Source of the DNA: Solidesulfovibrio magneticus
GTDB lineage: Bacteria; Desulfobacterota; Desulfovibrionia; Desulfovibrionales; Desulfovibrionaceae
Assembly: GCA_002482565.1 (NCBI GenBank)
Contig: DLGG01000050.1
Coordinates: forward strand, 1-5,018
Reading direction: 5' to 3'
Length of the DNA stretch: 5,018 nt
The notes below the pieces were generated by a model. It was not told where the DNA came from and searched no databases. It saw nothing but the letters and a program-made list of their open reading frames with translations. Below, in pieces: positions 1 through 5,018 of this stretch. Position 1 is the first letter of the stretch; the number at the start of each line of letters is the position of its first letter. The position numbers and the translations under genes are program-made.

Positions 1-494
1 CGGTCCTGGCCCAGGACGGCCGCAACGACGTGCCGGCCGGGACGGTGCGCCCCGGGGACGACGGCCTGGTCCGTCTGGCCCTGGACGGCCCGGCCACCGT
101 GGCCTGCGACGCCGTGGAGCTGACCCTGGGCGAGGCGGGCGGCCCGGCGGTCGGCGCGGACATCGCCTACAAGCGCCAAAACGCCGGCCGCTACGACCTG
201 ACCCTGCCGGCCGGCGGCGGCTTCCTGGTCTTTTCTGAAGCCTTTCACCCGGGCTGGGGGCTGACCGTGGGCGGCAAGCCGCTTGCGCCGCTCAAAGGGC
301 TGGGATTTATCAATGTCTACAATCTGCCGTCCGACGCGTCCGGCCCGGCCGAGCTGCTTTATCGGGATGAGGCCATCATGGCCAAGCTCGTGCCTGTCAT
401 GAACGCCGGCTGGATCGTGTTGACGTTTGCCGCCCTGGCCCTTTTCGTGCCGGACCTGCTGCCCGGCCGGCGAAAGGCTCCCCGGGCCGATTGA
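1..494 (+). CDS. C-terminal part of a large membrane protein, YfhO / GT-C glycosyltransferase-like (5' partial)
   Basis: The reading frame is open from base 3 to the TGA at 492-494, giving 163 residues. A GTG at 30 is only an internal codon, because the frame continues upstream without a stop. The visible part starts with a soluble, probably beta-rich segment containing FLVFSEAFHPGWG. This resembles the 'L-V-x-S-E-x-x-x-P-G-W' signature near the C-terminus of YfhO-like and related multi-spanning membrane proteins, where an extracytoplasmic beta domain precedes the last helix. A single hydrophobic segment follows (roughly the last 30 to 10 residues, LVPVMNAGWIVLTFAALALF), then a basic tail (GRRK) that is probably cytoplasmic. 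Proteins of this type are often GT-C glycosyltransferases that use polyprenyl-phosphate sugars. That would fit the downstream polyprenyl-phosphate pentose genes, but the catalytic N-terminal region is outside the window. Family assignment is moderate; the exact activity is unknown. Confidence 0.7.
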   Translation, partial: VLAQDGRNDVPAGTVRPGDDGLVRLALDGPATVACDAVELTLGEAGGPAVGADIAYKRQNAGRYDLTLPAGGGFLVFSEAFHPGWGLTVGGKPLAPLKGLGFINVYNLPSDASGPAELLYRDEAIMAKLVPVMNAGWIVLTFAALALFVPDLLPGRRKAPRAD

Positions 495-519
495 AGCCTG
501 GGGCGATCCCGGCTATGGT

Positions 520-542
520 CCGGCCTCCCGGCGGGGAGCCGG
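520..542 (+). other. Imperfect hairpin in the leader of the UbiA-family gene
   Basis: In the 58-nt gap between the first two genes, CCGGC (520-524) pairs with GCCGG (538-542) and TCCC (526-529) pairs with GGGA (534-537). C525 is bulged and the loop is GGCG. The stem covers the purine-rich GGGGAG at 533-538 and ends 10 nt before the ATG at 553. It has no T-tract, so it is not a classical terminator. It could modulate translation of the downstream gene or simply reflect high GC content. No function is shown. Confidence 0.4.
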
Positions 543-544
543 TT

Positions 545-548
545 GGAG
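545..548 (+). promoter_or_regulatory. Ribosome binding site for the UbiA-family gene
   Basis: GGAG lies 4 nt before the ATG at 553. It supports this start over the in-frame ATG at 427, which would overlap the preceding gene by 68 nt and add 42 residues unlike the family. The spacing is a little short. A second purine run (GGGGAG, 533-538) lies 14 nt upstream and is probably too distant. Confidence 0.5.
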
Positions 549-552
549 CGCT

Positions 553-1461
553 ATGCCGAAAACCACGTCGCGGACCGCCGCCTATGTCAAACTGGCCCGG
601 CCGCATCAGTACGTCAAAAACGCCTTTGTCTTCCTGCCGCTGTTTTTTGGCTGGAAGCTCAACGACCCGGCGGCGCTGTGGAGCGCCTGCCTGGCCTTTG
701 CCGCGTTCTGTCTGGCCGCCAGCGCCGTTTACGTCATAAATGACCTGAAAGACGTCGAGGAAGACCGGGCCCACCCCACCAAGCGCAACCGCCCCCTGGC
801 CTCGGGCGCGCTGACTCCGGGGCAGGGCCTGCGGTTCGCCGGGGCGCTGCTTGGCGGCGCGGCCGTGTTGACGCTCATTCTCGGCTCTGGCGGCTTTGCC
901 GCCATCCTGGCCGGCTATCTCGTCATAAACGCCCTCTACAGCTTTGCCCTCAAGCACAAGGCGCTTATCGATCTGGCCTGCATCGCCGTGGGATTCGTGC
1001 TGCGGGTGTTTGCCGGCGGCGTGGTCACGGCTGTGACCCCCAGCCACTGGATCGTGCTCATGACCTTTCTGCTGGCGCTGTTTCTGGGCTTCGCCAAGCG
1101 CCGCGACGATTTGCTGCTCTCGGCCGCCGGCTGCGAGAAAACGCGGCGGTCGCTCGACGGCTACAACTTGGAGTTCGTCTCGGCCTCCATGATCATCATG
1201 GCGGCGGTTGTCATCGTGAGCTACATCCTCTACACGCTTTCCCCCGAGGTCATCGCCAAGCATGGCTCGGACAAGTTGTATCTGACCGCCATTTTCGTCA
1301 TCCTCGGCGTCCTGCGCTACTTGCAGATTACCCTGGTCGAGTGCAAAAGCGGTTCACCGACTCTGGTGCTGTTGCGCGACGGCTTCATCCAGGCCTCCCT
1401 GGGGCTGTGGATCGTCAGCTTTTACCTCATCCTCTATGTGGAGCGTGTCCGGAATCCATGA
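553..1461 (+). CDS. Decaprenyl-phosphate phosphoribosyltransferase-like UbiA-family prenyltransferase
   Basis: The 302-residue integral membrane protein has the length I recall for mycobacterial DPPR synthase (Rv3806c/UbiA). That enzyme transfers 5-phosphoribose from PRPP to polyprenyl phosphate at the membrane, the entry step to decaprenylphosphoryl-arabinose. The start is set by the RBS at 545-548 and by the family-typical N-terminus (KLARPHQYVKN). The first Asp-rich motif is N63-D64-x2-D67-x3-D71, followed by HPTKRNRP (74-81), typical of the DPPR branch. The second region is Y129-S-x2-LK134 leading to D140 and then GFVLRVFAGG. A third polar loop is KRRDD at 182-186. About eight or nine hydrophobic segments fill the rest. 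Its stop overlaps the next start in ATGA, so the two are probably translationally coupled. In the known pathway a phosphatase removes the 5-phosphate next; none is visible here. Other UbiA activities (quinone or heme prenylation) fit the motifs less well. Confidence 0.88.
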   Translation: MPKTTSRTAAYVKLARPHQYVKNAFVFLPLFFGWKLNDPAALWSACLAFAAFCLAASAVYVINDLKDVEEDRAHPTKRNRPLASGALTPGQGLRFAGALLGGAAVLTLILGSGGFAAILAGYLVINALYSFALKHKALIDLACIAVGFVLRVFAGGVVTAVTPSHWIVLMTFLLALFLGFAKRRDDLLLSAAGCEKTRRSLDGYNLEFVSASMIIMAAVVIVSYILYTLSPEVIAKHGSDKLYLTAIFVILGVLRYLQITLVECKSGSPTLVLLRDGFIQASLGLWIVSFYLILYVERVRNP

Positions 1462-3671
1462 AGAAAATCATGCTGTTCTATCCGCCGGGGCGGTTTTACC
1501 AACGCGGCGAGGACCGTTCCCAGGGCAACGTGGAGCAGTCCACGGCCACGTCCATGCGCGCGCCCAACGACCTGGGCTACGCCGCCGCCACCCTCAAGCA
1601 GGAAGGGTTCGCCGTCTTTTTGCGCGACTACCAGACCGAGCGTTGCGCCCCGGCCGACCTGCTGGCCGATTTCGACCGCGAGGCCCCGGACGGCGTCTTC
1701 GTCAGCATCACCAACTCCACGATTTTCAACGATCTGACCCTGGTGCGGCAGCTGAGGGCCAAAAAGCCCGACCTGCTGGTCATGCTCAAGGGCGCGATCT
1801 TTTTCGATCCCGACGAGGCGCTCCTGGCCCAGCTCGATCTGGCCGACGTCACCTACCTGATCGGCCTGGAATCCGACTTCATCGTCGGCAAGCTCGCCAA
1901 GGCCCATTTCGACGCGCCGTCCGACGTGCCGGCCATTCGCGGCATCCTCTATAAAAAAGACGGCGTCTGGACCAAGACCGACTTCGCCTCCTGGGAGACC
2001 GATCTCGACAGCCTGCCGTTTCCCGACCGCGGGCTTATTAAAAACGCCCTCTACGTGCGCCCCGACACCGGCGAACCCCAGGCCACCATCGCCACCTCGC
2101 GCGGCTGCCCCTCGGCCTGCATCTTCTGCATGACCCCGAAGATTTCCGGCAAGAAGCTGCGCCTGCGTTCGCCGGAAAACATCCTGGCCGAGCTTACCGA
2201 CTGCTACGCCAACCACGGCATCCGCGATTTCTTCTTCAAGTCCGACACCTTCACCTTTGACGCGGCCTGGACCCGGGCCGTGTGCCAGGCCATCCTTGCT
2301 TCCCCCCTGGCCGGCAAGATCCGCTGGGTGGCCAACTCCAAGGTCAAGCCCCTGGACAAGGACACCCTGGTTCTCATGAAAAAGGCCGGTTGTTGGCTGG
2401 TGGCCTTTGGCTACGAGTCGGGCAGCCCGGAAACGCTCTCGCGCATCCGCAAGAATACAACAATCAACGACAACATCCAGGCCACCCAATGGGCCAAGGA
2501 AGCGGGGCTCCTCACCTTCGGCTTCTTCCTCATCGGCCTGCCCTGGGAGACCAAGGAACACCTCGAAGCCACGCGCAAGCACATCTTCGAGTTGGACAAC
2601 GATTTCCTGGAACTCCACATCGCCATCCCCTATTACGGCACGCGGCTCAATGAAATCGCCCGCGAAGAGGGACTTTTGCCCGGCTCGGTCCTGGGCAAGG
2701 ACTATTTCAATGCCCCCACCGTGGGCACCAGCACCTTGTCCATGGAAGAAATCGAGGCCTTCCGCAAAAAAACGCTCCTCGATTTTCACCTGCGGCTGTC
2801 CTACATCGCCCGCAAGCTCATCCAGGCCGGCGGCAACCCCAAAATCATCGCCAACTACGCCCGCTTCGGCCTGCGGTTGCTGAAAAACACCCTCATGCCG
2901 CAGAGGCGTCCCCGCGCGCTCACCCCGGACGGCACGCCGCCCCGGGTCGCCATCCTCGGCGCCAATTCCGACATCGCCCTGGCCCTGGCCCGCCAGCTGG
3001 CGGCGAGCGACCATGCCTCCCTGGTCCTGGCCTCCCGCGACCAGGATCGCCTGAACGCCGCCGCCGTGGATCTGGCCAAGGACTGCGACACGGACGTTAG
3101 CGTGCGCCATTTCGACGCCCTGGACTTCGACGGCCACGCCGCCTTTTTCGATTCCCTGGACCCCATGCCCGACGTCCTCGTCCTGGCCTTTGGGCTGCTC
3201 GGCGACCAGGCGGCCGGCCAGCGCGATTTCGCCGCCGCCCGCGCGGTCATCGACACCAACTTCACCGCCGCCGCCTCCATCCTCGAAATCGCCGCCGACC
3301 GCTTCGCCAAGCGCGGCCACGGAACCATCGTGGGGCTGACCTCCCCGGCCGGCGAACGCGGCCGCAAGAGCAACTACCTCTACGGCGCGGCCAAGGCCGG
3401 GCTGACCACGCTGCTTTCCGGCCTGCGCCACCGTCTGGCCGGCTCGGGCGTGCGCGTCGTCACCGTCATCCCCGGCTGGACCAAGACCCGCATGACCGCC
3501 GCCGCCCCCACCCCCGAACGCCTCACCGCCTCGCCCGAGCACGTGGCCGGCGACATCCGCAAGGCCCTTCACGGCAAGAAAGACGTCCTCTATACCCCGT
3601 GGTTCTGGCGGCCCATCATGGCCCTGGTGCGCGCGCTCCCCGAAAAACTCTTCGTCAAAACGAATCTCTAA
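1458..3671 (+). CDS. Fusion protein: B12-binding-like radical SAM enzyme plus DprE2-like short-chain dehydrogenase
   Basis: The frame encodes 737 residues without interruption. The ATG at 1458 sits in an ATGA overlap and yields the typical N-terminus MKKIMLFYPPG; longer upstream starts run into the UbiA gene. Residues about 1-160 look like the Rossmann-type B12-binding domain of B12-radical SAM proteins, but I see no DxHxxG cobalamin-ligand motif. Residues about 200-450 are the radical SAM core, with the 4Fe-4S/SAM motif C217-x3-C221-x2-C224, then FGYESGS (317-323) and GFFLIGLPWE (355-364). After a Pro/Arg-rich linker (about 478-494) comes an SDR domain. It has a nucleotide-binding loop G501-A-N-S-D-I-A, AFGLLGD (577-583), N601, and a catalytic set S629, Y642, K646 (YGAAK). 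AFGLLGD, the GER-x-RKSN stretch before the Tyr, and the C-terminal PWFWRPIMALVRALP all resemble mycobacterial DprE2. By analogy, the SDR half reduces a 2-keto lipid-linked pentose with NAD(P)H. The radical SAM reaction is unknown. Fusion structure is well supported; substrate is inferred. Confidence 0.9.
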   Translation: MKKIMLFYPPGRFYQRGEDRSQGNVEQSTATSMRAPNDLGYAAATLKQEGFAVFLRDYQTERCAPADLLADFDREAPDGVFVSITNSTIFNDLTLVRQLRAKKPDLLVMLKGAIFFDPDEALLAQLDLADVTYLIGLESDFIVGKLAKAHFDAPSDVPAIRGILYKKDGVWTKTDFASWETDLDSLPFPDRGLIKNALYVRPDTGEPQATIATSRGCPSACIFCMTPKISGKKLRLRSPENILAELTDCYANHGIRDFFFKSDTFTFDAAWTRAVCQAILASPLAGKIRWVANSKVKPLDKDTLVLMKKAGCWLVAFGYESGSPETLSRIRKNTTINDNIQATQWAKEAGLLTFGFFLIGLPWETKEHLEATRKHIFELDNDFLELHIAIPYYGTRLNEIAREEGLLPGSVLGKDYFNAPTVGTSTLSMEEIEAFRKKTLLDFHLRLSYIARKLIQAGGNPKIIANYARFGLRLLKNTLMPQRRPRALTPDGTPPRVAILGANSDIALALARQLAASDHASLVLASRDQDRLNAAAVDLAKDCDTDVSVRHFDALDFDGHAAFFDSLDPMPDVLVLAFGLLGDQAAGQRDFAAARAVIDTNFTAAASILEIAADRFAKRGHGTIVGLTSPAGERGRKSNYLYGAAKAGLTTLLSGLRHRLAGSGVRVVTVIPGWTKTRMTAAAPTPERLTASPEHVAGDIRKALHGKKDVLYTPWFWRPIMALVRALPEKLFVKTNL

Positions 3672-4843
3672 TGAACATACTTTTCCTTAATCACAATCCC
3701 GAGCGCTACGGCACCTACTTCCGCTGCTACCACCTGGGGCGGCATCTGGCCGATCGCGGCCACAACGTGACGCTGGTGTGCGCCTCCCGCGATGCCGCGC
3801 TGCGCACCACCGAACGCAAGGAAGGCGGTCTGCGCATCCGCTTCCTGCCGCGCGTCAACATCGCCACCTACCACACCGGCCACACCCTGCGCATGGTGCT
3901 CAACACCCATGAATGCCTGCGCACGCCCATGGACATTCTGCACAGCTTCGCCTTTCCCCTGCATCCCATCAGCTTCCCCACCCTGGTGACGAGCATCCTC
4001 AAGCCCCGGGTCAAGATCGTCCTGGACCACGACGACATGTGGAAAGGCGGCTTCATCGACCAGCATCCCGGACCGGTGCGGCTGCTTTACAATTACACCG
4101 AGGACCACCTGCCGCGCATCGCCGACCAGGCCACCGCCGCCAGCGACATCCTCATCGGCAAATTTCGCGACGCCGGCCTGCCCGCGAACAAGATCCACTA
4201 CATCCCCAACTGCCCGACCATCCGCCTGGACATGCCGTCCAAGGCCGAGGCCCGGGCCTCCCTGGGGCTGGCCCCGAACGACAAGGTGCTGCTCTCCATG
4301 GGCCACACCTACACCGAGTCCCTTTTCGCGCTGCTTGACGCCTATGCTTCGGCCCGCGAGACCCTGCCCGGCCTCAAGCTGCTGTTCCTCGGCAAAATGC
4401 ATATCTCCGACGACTTCAAGGCCCGCATGAAGCCCTACCAGGAACGCTTCGCCCCGGACATCGTCAAGATCGGCGAAAAGCCGCCAACCGACGTGCCGCG
4501 CTATCTGGCCGCCTCCGACGCGCTGCTTTTGCCCATGGACGACGATCCCATCGAAAAGGCCCGCTTCCCCATCCGCTTCGGCGACTATCTCGCCTCGGGC
4601 GTGCCCGTCGTCTCCAACGCCGTGGGCGAAATCAAACGCATCATGGAGTCCCGCGACTGCGGCTACACCGCGCCCGTGGGCAACGCCGCCGCCTTCGGAC
4701 GGGCCATCGTCACGGCGCTTACCGACGAAGCCGGCCGCGAGCGCAAACGCGAAAACGCCAGACGCCTCATCGCCGAGGAACTCAACTGGCCCGCCGTGGC
4801 CGCGCGCCTCGAAGCCGTCTACGAAAAGACGTTAAGCGAATAG
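3671..4843 (+). CDS. GT4-type (GT-B fold) glycosyltransferase
   Basis: The 390-residue protein starts at an ATG sharing one base with the previous stop (TAATG). No clear Shine-Dalgarno sequence precedes it, so translation probably depends on coupling. The upstream in-frame ATG at 3599 would add 24 residues inside the fusion gene and is less likely, since MNILFLNHNPERYG is a normal GT4 N-terminus. The N-terminal Rossmann half contains the acceptor-side YHLGRHLADRGHNVTLV pattern and HDDMW. The C-terminal half begins near IPNCP and has LLSMGHTYTESLFALLDAY, then a nucleotide-sugar-binding region ending in RFPIRFGDYLASGVPVV (298-314). In that region the usual E-x7-E is changed: D305 stands where the second Glu is expected, and no Glu sits eight residues before it (A297; nearest E295). 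There is no signal peptide or membrane segment, so it is probably cytoplasmic or membrane-peripheral. The sugar donor and acceptor cannot be read from sequence. Operon context suggests cell-surface glycan assembly. Confidence 0.88.
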   Translation: MNILFLNHNPERYGTYFRCYHLGRHLADRGHNVTLVCASRDAALRTTERKEGGLRIRFLPRVNIATYHTGHTLRMVLNTHECLRTPMDILHSFAFPLHPISFPTLVTSILKPRVKIVLDHDDMWKGGFIDQHPGPVRLLYNYTEDHLPRIADQATAASDILIGKFRDAGLPANKIHYIPNCPTIRLDMPSKAEARASLGLAPNDKVLLSMGHTYTESLFALLDAYASARETLPGLKLLFLGKMHISDDFKARMKPYQERFAPDIVKIGEKPPTDVPRYLAASDALLLPMDDDPIEKARFPIRFGDYLASGVPVVSNAVGEIKRIMESRDCGYTAPVGNAAAFGRAIVTALTDEAGRERKRENARRLIAEELNWPAVAARLEAVYEKTLSE

Positions 4844-4844
4844 T

Positions 4845-4972
4845 CAGGGCGCTGCCCTGCACCCGCCGGGCGCTGCCCGGACCCGGCAGGACGCTGTCCT
4901 GCACCTGCCAGGGCGCTGCCCTGGACCCGCACGGGCGCTGCCCGTGACCCGCCGGGGGGATAATCCCCCCGG
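4845..4972 (+). repeat. Array of six short hairpins, 21-22 nt period
   Basis: Five 15-nt palindromes with 6-bp stems and a constant GCT loop lie at 4845-4859, 4866-4880, 4887-4901, 4909-4923 and 4931-4945. They are separated by 6-7 nt spacers of the type ACCCGC/CACCTGC. A sixth, stronger hairpin (CCGGGGGGA-TAA-TCCCCCCGG, 4952-4972) closes the array. Stem sequences differ between copies but stay paired: the third has GGAC with GTCC where the others have GGGC with GCCC, and outer pairs vary among C-G, A-T and G-C. This supports selection or copying that preserves the stem. Similar GGGCGCTGCCC intergenic repeats are, from memory, common in Desulfovibrio genomes. The array begins one base after the GT4 stop codon. 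It is unlikely to encode protein, because the 22-nt steps break the 7-codon period. Confidence 0.85.
4952..4972 (+). terminator. Possible transcription end or mRNA-stabilising hairpin
   Basis: A 9-bp GC-rich stem with a TAA loop forms the last and strongest unit of the repeat array, 108 nt after the last stop codon in the operon. It lacks the T-tract of an intrinsic terminator (CCGGACCCCC follows). It may therefore pause polymerase, block exonucleases, or do neither. Confidence 0.3.
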
Positions 4973-5018
4973 ACCCCCTGGCCGTCTGTGGCGGGCGGGG
5001 GTGCCACGAGCGGGTGGG
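4973..5018. other. Intergenic tail with no recognisable gene
   Basis: These 46 bases are GC-rich and contain no convincing reading frame, promoter or RNA gene. G-runs occur at 4993-4995, 4997-5001, 5012-5014 and 5016-5018. Confidence 0.5.

Noticed and set aside
427..552. N-terminal extension of the UbiA-family protein from the ATG at 427
   Set aside because: It overlaps the end of the preceding gene, is Pro/Arg/Gly-rich and does not resemble the family, while the ATG at 553 has a GGAG and a family-typical N-terminus.
397..1263. A 288-residue minus-strand open frame opposite the UbiA-family gene
   Set aside because: It is rich in Gly, Arg, Gln and His without domain features, and the + strand encodes a clear membrane enzyme.
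1341..1457. N-terminal extension of the fusion protein from 1341
   Set aside because: It lies fully inside the UbiA gene in another frame; the ATGA overlap start at 1458 gives the expected B12/radical SAM N-terminus.
2880..2950. Frameshift or missed stop joining two separate genes at the radical SAM/SDR junction
   Set aside because: The frame is continuous with normal codon use through the linker. I see no start codon with a ribosome binding site at the SDR boundary, although a database comparison would be decisive.
1434..3572. A 712-residue open frame on the minus strand opposite the fusion gene
   Set aside because: It is Gly/Ala/Val/Gln-rich low-complexity protein with no motifs, explained by the GC-rich codon pattern of the opposite strand, where the real domains lie.
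3668..4402. A 244-residue minus-strand open frame opposite the GT4 gene
   Set aside because: It has no recognisable motif and mirrors the codon bias of the real gene.
4845..4945. CRISPR array
   Set aside because: Units are 15-nt palindromes with 6-7 nt conserved spacers; CRISPR spacers would be unique and about 30 nt long.
4819..5007. A 62-residue minus-strand frame with repeated GQRPAG units
   Set aside because: The repeated peptide is just translation of the hairpin array; the 22-nt steps shift the frame and the start lies in the terminal GC-rich tail.

Overview
The window is GC-rich with strongly C/G-ending codons. All supported genes lie on the + strand and form one tightly packed set, which I read as part of an operon for building and transferring a lipid-linked furanose sugar (cell-surface glycan assembly). 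The base composition, a B12-radical-SAM enzyme and a 3' array of GCGCTGCCC-type hairpins suggest a Desulfovibrionaceae-like anaerobe (Desulfovibrio/Solidesulfovibrio). That assignment is inference from style and recall; no rRNA or marker gene is present.

Layout. (1) Bases 1-494 hold the C-terminal end of a large membrane protein of the YfhO / GT-C glycosyltransferase-like kind; its start is outside the window. (2) After a 58-nt gap containing a hairpin and a ribosome binding site, 553-1461 encodes a 302-residue UbiA-superfamily protein that closely fits decaprenyl-phosphate phosphoribosyltransferase (DPPR synthase). (3) Overlapping it by 4 nt (ATGA), 1458-3671 encodes a 737-residue fusion: an N-terminal B12-binding-like/radical SAM half and a C-terminal short-chain dehydrogenase half that resembles DprE2, the 2'-keto reductase of the decaprenylphosphoryl-arabinose pathway. 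(4) Overlapping by 1 nt (TAATG), 3671-4843 encodes a 390-residue GT4-type glycosyltransferase. (5) From one base after its stop codon, 4845-4972 is an array of six short hairpins spaced 21-22 nt apart; the remaining 46 bases hold no recognisable gene.

How the genes may work together. DPPR synthase puts phosphoribose on a polyprenyl phosphate. In mycobacteria, DprE1 (an FAD oxidase) and DprE2 (an NADH-dependent SDR) then epimerise C2 of the ribose, giving the arabinofuranose donor. Here a DprE2-like reductase is present, but what precedes it in the same polypeptide is a radical SAM enzyme, and no DprE1 is visible. The most interesting hypothesis is that the radical SAM half performs the oxidation step, or another rearrangement of the lipid-linked pentose, and hands the product to the fused reductase. 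The flanking membrane protein and GT4 enzyme could then use or extend the sugar. This chemistry is inferred and untested.
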